From positions 992,001 through 1,056,000 of the forward strand of contig JAJNNX010000012.1 in assembly GCA_023159155.1 (NCBI GenBank): DNA of 64,000 bases, in the 5' to 3' direction. The stretch is from Ustulina deusta. Lineage: Eukaryota > Ascomycota > Sordariomycetes > Xylariales > Xylariaceae. The notes under the pieces were generated by a model, which saw only the letters and a list, made by a program, of their open reading frames with translations, did not search any database and was not told the DNA's origin. Position 1 is the stretch's first letter. Every line of letters starts with the position of its first letter. This document shows positions 1-9,297 of this stretch, one piece after another. A program made the position numbers and the translations under genes.

Positions 1-1
1 G

Positions 2-1605
2 CCGCCCGCCATTTGCTCAGACGGCACCGATGAGGCGGCGAGGTCCGTGCAAGAAAGCGGGAGGTATTGGAGACACGTGCATGAGTTCTACGAGAGGAAT
101 ATCGGACTGTTGCTGGTGTTTTTGGCACAGACTTTTGGCTCCGTGGTGCGTTCTGCCACTTCTACGCTGAACCAACTCACTCGTTCTCCTCTTTCCTTCT
201 AACAATTATCATTTTACCCAAACAACCCGGACTCGCTTCCGACACCGTTGTTGCTGCTGCCACTGCCGTTGTGATCGGCGTTATTCGTTGATCTAGTCCA
301 CTAACATTCGACTGACTAAACTTACTTTACTACTTATAGATGAACACAGCGGCAAAGCTCTTGACGGCCAGTGATTCACCTAACCAGTTCCATGCGCTGC
401 ACATAATATTTGTCCGCATGTTCGTGACGGCCATCCTAGGCACGTTGTATATGTGGTACAAGAAAACCCCCGACTTTCCTCTCGGGCCACGAAATATGTT
501 TGGTTTCCTAGTCTTGCGCGGTACAGCTGGCTTTTTTGGACTCTTTGGCTTGTACTGTGAGCGATTCCCATCCTGGCCTTCGGGTGGGATTCATTATATA
601 GAGATGGGTCCACAGATCTCAACTACATATATGGGTGGGGATGGAACTGATTGATATTCTTGCGTAGACTCGCTTTCGTATTTGGAAATTTCGGATGCTA
701 CTGCCATTTCCTTCTTGGTCCCGACCTGGACTGCTCTCCTCTGCTACGTCTGGCTACAGGTGAGTTGTGTCGGAAGACCGAGGGTATTGTAGAGAGCAAG
801 GAAACAGTGTCTGACGCGTTTTGCAGGAGCCATACCGAATCCGAGAGGCATTCTCGGGTCTTACTTCGCTGGCCGGCGTCCTTCTTATCGCGCGACCAGC
901 ATTTCTCTTCGGAAGCGCAAGTGTGCCCGTACTAGACGTCGGGAATGCGACGATGATGATGACGATGTTCATGGCAGACGGACCCCAAGAGGGATCACCC
1001 GTCGTGGGCTCTCCATCATCGCCACAGCGGACGCTCGCTGTCATCTGCTCTATTGTTGGAACATTCGCAGCGGCGACGGCATATAGCACGATCCGGGTCA
1101 TCGGCAAACGAGCCCATTCGTTGATCAGCGTAAACTACTTTGCCGGGTTGTCAACCATCGTCTCGGGTTTGATTATCCTGGTTCATCCAGACCTGACCTT
1201 CATAGTGCCGAAAGGCGCTATGCAGTGGATTTTGTTGCTTGTCATCGGGGTGGCGGGATTCCTCTTACAATTCCTACTGACTGAGGGGCTCCAGCGAGAG
1301 AAAGGCGGAAGAGCGACGAATATGACGGTAAGACCCAACAATAAACATGCAAAGTCTGGAACCAACCTTGCTGATTGGTCCCTTGTTTCCAGTACTTTCA
1401 AATGGTGCTCGCGCTGATCATAGAACGAGTCATCTGGGGAACGACGCCTCCAGTGTTGAGTCTTGTCGGGAGCGGTTTGATCATCAGTGCGGCGATATGG
1501 CTAAGTTTGCAAAAGGCCAAAGCTGACGAGGTGAAAGAGAGAACTGCTCTGATCAACGAGGAGACTAGTCTGCTGGGACCTGGCAGAAGACAAGGTGAAG
1601 CATAG
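2..1605 (+). CDS. DMT/EamA-family membrane transporter (5' end outside window)
   Basis: This is a multi-pass membrane carrier of the drug/metabolite transporter superfamily, most like the fungal SLC35G/EamA proteins. The substrate cannot be told from sequence. Five exons fit together in phase: 2-145, 340-556, 668-759, 827-1327 and 1393-1605, giving at least 388 residues. The joined protein has successive hydrophobic segments, including GLLLVFLAQTFGSV, then ALHIIFVRMFVTAILG, then the EamA-type stretch YLEISDATAISFLVPTWTAL, and a second EamA repeat from about 1040 to 1525. The tail (KAKADEVKERTALINEETSLL) is hydrophilic and may carry an acidic dileucine-like sorting signal (inference). The frame is open through base 2, so the start codon lies left of the window. 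Internal ATGs are not the start, because conserved sequence lies upstream of them. Family is confident; function is not. Confidence 0.85.
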
Positions 1606-2188
1606 TACATGTGATCCAAGATATGAAGTGCGATAGAAACCTTCAGTACCTATGATTGTAAATTATAGATTGGTTTTGGGGTGATGGTATGAATAATATA
1701 TCATTCCGATATTATCGAGTGGTATAGGCAGTGTCTTGCATAGCAGGCGGTGCTCGATGTAGTAGATTACGAACATCTCACATTGACACAGCGATATTAG
1801 CGCAATTAATTTAATACAGATGACTCGGGATTTATTCTCAAACATCTCTATGTAGTTCAAATTGGCCGAGAGTATTGAGGTTGAGTACCAATTTCAGACC
1901 CGGCCCTCGGTATAGTACATGGGTCTGGTGCTACGAAAATACCTACAGGTACCCATCTATCGATAAGCAACAACCCCCAGATAAATTTCCAGGGACCCTC
2001 CAAATTCGGGGTGCATCCAAGAACGACCTCGAACTCGCGATACCCGCCGAAACGACTCGCAAGCCAATTCCTGGCCCGATAATTCGAGACCCCCCAAAAA
2101 AGATATAAAAAAAAAAATCAAGAGAAAATTCCGAGTTGACCGAGGAAAGACGAGGAGGGAGACAGAGACACCAACAACGCCGACCACG
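1606..2188. other. Intergenic: DMT 3' end and mrps17 promoter
   Basis: No gene is seen. The left half is AT-rich and probably holds the 3' UTR and terminator of the transporter. The right part, from about 2090, is an A-rich run followed by a purine-rich leader directly before the uS17m start codon. Confidence 0.6.
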
Positions 2189-2893
2189 ATGGCGTCGGAA
2201 ATTGCCGCCGGTTTGCGAAGGGCGACCAAGGAGATGCACGGCATCGTCGTGTCGGCGGGCTTCATGGACAAGACGGTCAAGGTGCGACTGGGCGGTCAGA
2301 GGTGGGAGCAGAGAGTACACAAGGTATGCGCAATCCCCGCCGATCCAATAACTGCAAGCCATCATCTCCGGACCTCTTGACTCTCCAATGCACACGTCCC
2401 ATCCCCCGCCCGAGCCTCAACTCCTCCCCGCGCAACGACGACGAGCCACCACCAACTTTGCCGACGTCCCAGCATGTAGACAGACATGGTATTGAAATTA
2501 TGTGTTCCAACGGAATCGCTGACCCCTCCCGTCCTTCTTCCCGGCCCACAGTGGTTCAAGGCCCCGCGCTTCAAGCTCGTCCACGACCCGGCCAACTCGC
2601 TGCGCCAGGGCGACGTGGTAGCCATCACGCCGTCGTGGCGCGAGTCGCAGCACGTGCGGCATGTCGTGAAGCACATCATCGCGCCGTGCGGGCCCGCCAT
2701 CGAGGCGCGGCCGCCCATCCCGAGCATGGAGGAGCGCGCCGCCGAGCGCATCGCCAAGCGTGTCGCTAAGGACGAGCGGAGGGCCCTCGCCCGCTGCGTC
2801 GAAAACGCGACTCTCGCTACTACCGCTACCGGTAATTTGGTGAGGGATGTACAGAAGGTTCTTGCTCGCGTGGGCGCGCCGCCACCGTTGTGA
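2189..2893 (+). CDS. mrps17: Mitochondrial small-subunit ribosomal protein uS17m
   Basis: This is the mitochondrial counterpart of bacterial ribosomal protein S17, an OB-fold protein that binds small-subunit rRNA. Two exons, 2189-2323 and 2552-2893, are joined in phase 0 across a 228-nt intron and give 157 residues. The S17 core is clear: HGIVVSAGFMDKTVKVRL in exon 1 (near residues 17-34), then the basic WFKAPRFKLVHD and the LRQGDVVAITPSW strand typical of S17. The C-terminal extension is rich in Arg and Ala (MEERAAERIAKRVAKDERRA), as in fungal mitochondrial versions. No classical cleavable presequence is obvious; the N-terminus MASEIAAGLRRATKEM could form a short amphipathic helix. The ATG at 2189 is the first in frame with the S17 core. 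Confidence 0.9.
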
Positions 2894-3482
2894 TGATGAT
2901 GATGATGGTGTTTTACCTGCCACGTTGCGAAGAAGAGCGTTGTTGCCTAAGCCTCATGTCGGTCGATATAATGAACCGAAAGTTAGGGTTGGATAACGAG
3001 AGACATTCCGGCCATCTTTCGCTATGTATTTTGCCGGAGCTGTACGGGGAATAAATGGTCGAGAAGAGTAAGGCGGAAGGACACGAACCCCGCTGACAAC
3101 TCATCATGTTCGACCATAAATCACTCAGTATACCGAGACAGGGCTCGTTTCCCCCCTCTTACAACCATCGGGTCGGGAAGAGAGACGGACCAGTGGAAGA
3201 CGACCGGAAAATCAACACATGTGTATATAGATATTCCAATAATGTAACACTACCTATGTACAGCACTGGCTGGGACGAATGAAGGCCGATATTCAAGCTT
3301 ATCAGATATGTTAACTCAACGCCCATAGCTCTAGCTGCCGGATACTCGAGCACTGTCTATTGTTGAAGTGTACCTTCAGGTTGATTGCTTTGTTTAGCAG
3401 GTTTGTGATACACTCCAGGCGATGCACATCGGGTGGATTTAACCCATCAACCCCCCCAAATTCCTGCCATGTGATGATGGCC
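2894..3482. other. Convergent 3' intergenic region
   Basis: It lies between the converging uS17m and AAA-ATPase genes. A (GAT)n-like run sits directly after the uS17m stop codon. No coding signal is seen. Confidence 0.6.
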
Positions 3483-6148
3483 TCATCCACCGCGTTCCCC
3501 GAATTGTTTAGCCCAGTCCTCGTACTGCCTCAGTCCTTCCTTGTCCACGCTGGGACGTATAGTCTGAAGACTGGCCAGGAAATCCCCTAGTTCGATAGGC
3601 CGAATTTGGTCCATTGTCATGTGGAGGAGAGCTTCACCGAGAGAACGAAGCGGGCCCATGGCCGCGTCCTTGGCCAACGCTGTGATATCAGATCCAGAGA
3701 AGCCTAGTGAACTATTGTTAGCCTGTACAATGCTGCCGACCTTCTAGTTAGTGCAACCTTACCATCTGTTAAGTCAACCAACTTCAAGATATCGGCATCT
3801 GTGAGATTGTGCGTTTGCTGGCCTAGTAGCGTCTTCAACTGTGTCGCTCTAGTCTCTGGCTCCGGCAGCGGGATGTACTGCCGCCTTACAAACCGACGTC
3901 TAGCAGCTTCGTCAATGGCCCATGGTAAATTGGTTGCCGCCAAGACAAGGACTCGATTCGCATCACCCCGATCCTTCGTGCTTCCCGGGCTTTCACGGCC
4001 TGCTGCGGCTCGTTGCAAATCACTCCACTGGATCAGAAACTCTGTCTTGATTCGCCGGGTCGATTCATGGTCTCCCGACCCTGATCTCTGGGATAACAAA
4101 GAATCAATCTCGTCAACAAATATGATGCTGGGCGCCATCGTTTTTGCCAGCGCAAATAGAGCACGCACTAACTTCTCCGAATCACCCAGGTATTTGCTCG
4201 TCAGACTACTAGCTGAGATAGAAAAGAAGGTAGATTTCGATTCTGTTGCAACCGCTCGAGCCAACATTGTCTTGCCTGTGCCTGGAGGCCCGAAGAGCAG
4301 CATGCCCCTGGCTGGTTCACGTAGGCCCATGAATAGATCGGGTCGCAAGAACGGATACACTACTGTCTCTCTCAAGGCAACCTTGGCCACCTCCAAGCCG
4401 GCTACGTCACTCCAATGGACTTCATCACCTTCCACTACGATTTCGTTAAATATAGCTTTTGCGGCTGATTCATCGACGCCTGGAGGCAAACGTTTGAGGA
4501 TTTTCTTCTTTTTCCTTTCCCACTGGCTCTTGGTTTGGCCGTCCTCATCTTCTCTGGAGTTGTCCGGCAAATGGGCATCGGGATCATCAGTCACCGACGT
4601 AGCTTTTTGCTTACCCTTGCGTCTCGACTGACGCGAACCTGTTGTGATATCTTCACTCGACGAAGTTAACTCCTCTTCCTGCTCGTGGCTGGGGTGGTGA
4701 CAACCAAGTTTTCTCGAGCTAACTGGCTCAGCACATCTGTCTTCGGCTAGGGATCCTTTTTGTATACGAGAATCTACCTTCGGCCCGCTTTTCGATGGTC
4801 CAGAACTAGAGCTGCTATGGCGTCCAGACTGGTGATCTGAACTTGTTACTGTTTTAGGTACTAAGCGCCGTTTACTGGCTGAATTTGGTGTTGCACGTTC
4901 TTGCCAAGATAGTGTATTCAAGGCGCTCGAAGCCGCGCCCAAAGCAAGCGCCGACGGCGCATTGACGACGTCATCACCTGATATACGGGGAGCTGGTTCT
5001 GTATCCGATGGAAAGTCGGTATCCAGCATAACTGGTCGGGTGGGCGTTACAACTAATCTTCTCGTATGACTATCCCAATAGCGTTGATGTGTAGGTGGGC
5101 TGCGTCGGGGTTGATCGTGAGAGCACCGTGATTCGGCAGGTTGGGGTGATGGGTGTCGGGGATCTATGGTAGCGTCTAAACTAGTTCTCGAGTTACGGGT
5201 GCCCCACGCTAGAGTGGCTGCTTTGCTGGCACCTGGACCTTTGTCCCACTTGGAGGGTGTGGTTCGGGTTGACTTGGGTAGTTTGTCTGGCCTGCCTGAC
5301 CGGAGTGTTGTCCGCATCGTCCGCCTATCGGGACTGGACGACCTCGGGCCACCCTTTGCGGGCGGCAAGGAGCTATACGGGGGTAGAGACGGAGGCTGTG
5401 AAGAGGATGAGGCTTCGAACTGGTCTAGGATCTGGTCTATCGACGAGCGGCGACCAACAACTACCCGTTCCGACGAACTCCTGGAGGGAAGAGAGGGACG
5501 CTGTGGCAGGGGTGGTCTCGACAGCTCAGGGTACGTTATGGCAGGTATAGTGCCGTCCCCAATCCACCCTTTACTTGGCGTGGCAGGCTGAGATAGAGGG
5601 TCGCCTTCTCCAGCCTGCCCGATTCCGTGACGGAGCGGCGCATGGTTCGGGACGTGGAGGTCTTGCCGGGACAATCGCAGGGCCTCAAGAAGATCTATCC
5701 TCTCCTTGCACTGAGACTCGAGTTTTCTCAGACTCTGGACAAGAGTACGCTCTGTCTCGGACTTGGGCGCGTAGTCGTTGTGTTTTTTGGTGGCAGTGCC
5801 GATTCGAATTTGGTCGAGCGCGTTCTTCCAACAAAGCGTGGCCTCTTTCTCGTCGCCCTTAGAGAATCTCGTTAGCGGGGGGGACACCGGACATTGTGCG
5901 TGGTAGCGGGTTGGCTTGGTTCATATACCTGGCTCTCGTAGTAGACAGCGGTTGAGCATTTCAAGTAACTCTCGTCGTATGTCTTCTGGAGGCTTGACAG
6001 GCTTCTGCTGGACCACATGGTTGCGCCGAGACAAAGACAGCGGCACCAGTTGGCTGTTGTTGTTGTGGATGCGCACGGGAGGTGGTCGCGCGATTGCGAC
6101 CTTTAACGACTCGGGAAGCGGCAAGGATATGGCAAAGGCGCGAGCATG
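3483..6148 (-). CDS. Spastin/Yta6/fidgetin-like AAA ATPase with MIT-like N-terminus (5' exons unresolved)
   Basis: This is an ATPase of the meiotic (Vps4/spastin/katanin/fidgetin) AAA clade, closest in layout to yeast Yta6/Sap1. Members act on microtubules or ESCRT-type substrates; the target here is unknown. Main exon 3763 to about 5870 holds, in order, an N-terminal helix pair ([18 protein letters not shown]), a long Ser/Pro-rich linker, and the AAA module. Visible motifs are [20 protein letters not shown], Walker A GPPGTGKT (about 4270-4293), pore loop [10 protein letters not shown], Walker [12 protein letters not shown], and the [16 protein letters not shown] sensor/arginine-finger block. 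A 59-nt intron (3704-3762) leads to the last exon 3483-3703, with [19 protein letters not shown] and the Vps4-type C-terminal helix. An upstream exon, about 5927-6148 ([10 protein letters not shown] ... [13 protein letters not shown]), fits the MIT-like region. Its junction with the main exon and the true start codon could not be fixed. Confidence 0.85.
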
Positions 6149-6662
6149 CTACCAGTCTCACCTGCTTGCAAGGCTCACTGTGGAAATACATGGATGTTAT
6201 TTCAGGTTGACGAGGTGACGAGTCGGGGTTGGATGCTACGAGATCGTGTGATTCAGGTGCCTCTCCCTCCAGCCATGGTATTCATCATTGGCGTGGCATG
6301 GATATAATGAACAATCATCTCTGCCGCCATGCTGTGACGTCGTGGTAGGCACTACCTAGGGCACTTAAGTAAGTACTTAGAGGTAATGGTAGACGGCGGT
6401 GACCTGTGATGGCACTACATAGCGGGGTGTAATGGGCACTGTGGCAGGGTACCTATACCGTGCAGGATGTACCTAACCTTGGTTAGGCGAACATGAGGCG
6501 AGGGACAAGGTGTGGCTTCAAGTCTGCAAAGCCTCCTGCATTAGTTTGTGGCTTGTTCCAGGGTCCACCTCGGGAATAAGGGGTGCGCAATGGGATTCAT
6601 TCACTCGCATGCAAGTCGTTCGAGGTCATCAAGTAGGCTTTGCCCTTCATCTTCCCAATTCA
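6149..6662. other. AAA-ATPase 5' region and Sgt1 downstream region
   Basis: Both flanking genes run leftwards, so this holds the promoter and possibly unmapped 5' exons of the AAA gene (6149 to about 6300), then the 3' flank of the Sgt1/ECD gene. Several TAGGTACC-like words occur at 6345-6480. No other gene is seen. Confidence 0.5.
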
Positions 6663-8687
6663 TTACTTCTCATCTTCTTCTTGTTCTACATCTTCATCCC
6701 GAGGTAGCTTCATTCCCATCATTCCCATCAAGTTTCCTGCGGGCCCGGCCAATCCCGCCTGGCTCTTAAAGCTTTCGAGGAGATTCTTAGCCAGGTTGTA
6801 GTCAATGTCAACGTCTTCGTCACCACTCTCTTCGCCTTTGCCTTCGTGTTGGAAACCCTCGCTCTCTTTCGAGTCCAGCACCTTGGCTCTCTCCGGCTTT
6901 GCATCTAACTTGAGTGCTCCGAGCTCCTTCAGCTCAGCCTCCATCTGCGCTGCGAGTTGCTCAATATCCCCATCCTCATCCTCATCCTCTGCATCTGCAT
7001 CCTCTCCTCCTCCACTAGCCCTCCTTTCGCGAAGGTTGCTCAGTGGGGTCGCCGTTGAAAGGTCTGTCATATCTTCCGGAGGCAAACCCATCATTTCCCT
7101 CATCATTCTGTTGAACTGGTCCTGATCGAAGCTGACTGCTTTGTCTTCATCCTCACTGCTCTCATCGTCGTCATATCCCCCCCCTTCCTCGTCACCGTCT
7201 GAGCAATCGTTGTCGTGATCCATATCGTCCAACTCGGCTCCCTCAAAGCCTGCTGTTTCGTCGTTGAGAAAGTCCTCGAAGCGAGACACTATTTTACGTA
7301 AATCGGCTTGAGCTTTATTGTCGCCAAAGCCATTTCTGTTCTCTGTCTTGTCTTTTTGTCTCCCCTGTAACTCGTTATCAAAATCTTCGAAATTGATGTC
7401 CAACCAAGCCTCGTCGTCTTCCCGGTCCGTGTTTGACCAAGCCGCAATATCCTCGTTTGTCGGCAGAATATTGTCACCGTCCTCCTCCATGTCTTCGAGA
7501 AGAATAGCGAATTCACGCGCTAAACGGTTGTCCTTTTTGTCAGCGCTAGCGGCGAGCATCTCGAAGCCGCTCGTCACCTTCATTCCTAGTTCAAGGCGGG
7601 CTGATTGTTTTTCTTCCTGCTCCGAGATAGAGTTGGGCTCTTCGTGAGTTGGCTTGACGATGGTACTCCAGAGTGGTGGCGCAGCGAATCGCTGGGATTT
7701 AATTTGTGCAAAGAGTACTTTGGTGAACTTTACACTGGTTGTCACTAAGTCTTTGGGAGGGAAACGTAGATCTGGGGACGCCATCATCAGCGGCTTCAAA
7801 GCCGCCGGATCTCGTAAATAGAAGGCTTCGGTAGCGGGTGCAATTGCTGCGGGTTGCTCATGAAGGATGTGTGCTAGCTTCCTAGGGATTGTGATGAGCG
7901 AATGATGCATTAAGGCTTTGATGTTCTCTGGATACTTCTCCAGGCGATAGAATGCTTCAGCTTCTATGAAAGGAGAGTGCACTAGGGCCTCTGGGTGTAC
8001 TCTGATATAGTTGACGGCTTCTGCTAGGGAGAGAGGGCGTTTCGCTCCTGAGCTGGCGGACAGGGGAAGAAGCTGCAATTTCCCTTGGTATATCCAAGCA
8101 CGATTGCTGTCAATCTCCGGGCTCAGCCATTTTGGTACAACGTTAGCTGCTTCAACCAGGAGAAACTCGCCATCACTGTCAAATACTCGAACCCATAATG
8201 ACGGGAAAGTGGTGGTCAGCCTACGAAGTAAGTAGACTATCAGCCACTCATCTTCAATGGAATCCCCGTAGTCTGTCGTTCCGTGTAGGTAAACCAAACC
8301 GTCCACTCTCTTAACCTGGAGCTGGAAGGAATCCCTTTGCCAGATATAGTCCTTGGTTGTGGCAACGCACAACTGCATGGCACTCTTACGGATATTTTCC
8401 AGTTCAGTCAACAAGACACGAGGTTCAAGTGTGCTTTCAAACACAAACAACATGTACTCGACGTAGTTATCGGGTAGACTCCTGGGAAACGGCTCGAATC
8501 CATCTTGAAACATCTGATTCCTATCTTGAACATCCATCCCCGAGGTGGCAAGGTTAAAGCAGAGTTTGAGAGGCTCTGTTGGCCTCGTAGATTGACAAGG
8601 TCTAGACCCCGATGAACAGGAACTGGAAGGGTTGTATGGATGTGATTGTCTCGTCGCGTCGAAAGAAGAGCGCTTTAATGTTTTCAT
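6663..8687 (-). CDS. Ecdysoneless/SGT1-family regulatory factor
   Basis: This is an intronless gene for the SGT1/Ecdysoneless (ECD) family. It should not be confused with the Hsp90 co-chaperone Sgt1. Animal ECD takes part in transcription, pre-mRNA splicing and cell-cycle control, and fungal members are described as regulators of glycolytic gene expression; the role here is inferred from family. Family signatures are DNYVEYMLFVF near the N-terminus, DYIWQRDSFQLQV, YGDSIEDEWLIVYLLRRLT, FPSLWVRVFDSDGEFLLVEA and VPKWLSPEIDSNRAWIYQG, then ATEAFYLRDP and VKFTKVLFAQIKSQRF. The last third is very acidic (runs of D and E) and low in complexity. The open frame begins at 8687, but its first 50 residues are Ser/Pro/Arg-rich without family similarity. 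The conserved start is probably the ATG at 8537 (MDVQDRNQMFQDGFEPFP). Confidence 0.88.
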   Translation of the reverse strand: MKTLKRSSFDATRQSHPYNPSSSCSSGSRPCQSTRPTEPLKLCFNLATSGMDVQDRNQMFQDGFEPFPRSLPDNYVEYMLFVFESTLEPRVLLTELENIRKSAMQLCVATTKDYIWQRDSFQLQVKRVDGLVYLHGTTDYGDSIEDEWLIVYLLRRLTTTFPSLWVRVFDSDGEFLLVEAANVVPKWLSPEIDSNRAWIYQGKLQLLPLSASSGAKRPLSLAEAVNYIRVHPEALVHSPFIEAEAFYRLEKYPENIKALMHHSLITIPRKLAHILHEQPAAIAPATEAFYLRDPAALKPLMMASPDLRFPPKDLVTTSVKFTKVLFAQIKSQRFAAPPLWSTIVKPTHEEPNSISEQEEKQSARLELGMKVTSGFEMLAASADKKDNRLAREFAILLEDMEEDGDNILPTNEDIAAWSNTDREDDEAWLDINFEDFDNELQGRQKDKTENRNGFGDNKAQADLRKIVSRFEDFLNDETAGFEGAELDDMDHDNDCSDGDEEGGGYDDDESSEDEDKAVSFDQDQFNRMMREMMGLPPEDMTDLSTATPLSNLRERRASGGGEDADAEDEDEDGDIEQLAAQMEAELKELGALKLDAKPERAKVLDSKESEGFQHEGKGEESGDEDVDIDYNLAKNLLESFKSQAGLAGPAGNLMGMMGMKLPRDEDVEQEEDEK

Positions 8688-9297
8688 TTACAGGAGGGAG
8701 TCTGCAGGTTGCTACTAAGATAAGTACTTATTGGGGAGTCAAGTTCTTGCACTAAATCTATAGAAGTGGAGAGCGTAGAATGTTGCCCAACTTAGTATGT
8801 TTCCGGAGTTAAGGTAAGAATAGCGTGCATGTCGGTGAACAACTATGTACATAGATAGGTGCCGTTCATCGTTACCCTATAATAAGTACCTACTTTAATA
8901 AGTACCTACTTCGGTAGGTACTTATATGAGCATTGTTTAGTGGGGTTTATAATGCCAGAGGGAGTTGGTTATCTTGCCCTAGGTAGGTAAGTCTACTAGA
9001 CTTGATAGGGTTAGTGCTTACCGCGTCTCATCGCGTTTTAATGGTGCAGGGGGGTTGATACGCGTTGCGCTCAAGGCTCTCTCTGTAATGCCTGCCTACA
9101 TAGTACCGACAACCCTACACCTCCCATACATCTAAAATACCTACCAGCTCGCTCGGGTTCTACACGCACACGCCCTCTCGAAGACGAGACGAAGAAGAAG
9201 CCTAATTGCCTCATTTGCCCCACGATGCAGTTAGCCAGCGGCCTGTGCCCAAGGTAATTTCGCATTCTCGACACCAACCGCGTCTCCCCGCGCCAAC
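8688..9297. promoter_or_regulatory. Divergent promoter region between Sgt1/ECD and SMC6
   Basis: The two genes are transcribed away from each other from this interval. It contains repeated AATAAGTACCTACTT words (8881-8910) and a perfect 12-bp hairpin (listed separately). No coding sequence is seen. Which element drives which gene is not known. Confidence 0.55.
8898..8925. repeat. Perfect 12-bp inverted repeat with TTCG loop
   Basis: The arms ATAAGTACCTAC and GTAGGTACTTAT are exact reverse complements around the loop TTCG. As RNA this would be a stem closed by C-G around UUCG, a well-known extra-stable tetraloop. A direct copy of the left arm lies just upstream (8882-8893). It sits in the divergent SMC6/Sgt1 promoter; a function is not shown. 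Confidence 0.85.

Noticed and set aside
5257..5875. Plus-strand open frames across the AAA-ATPase linker
   Set aside because: They are opposite-strand shadows of the Ser/Pro-rich coding sequence.
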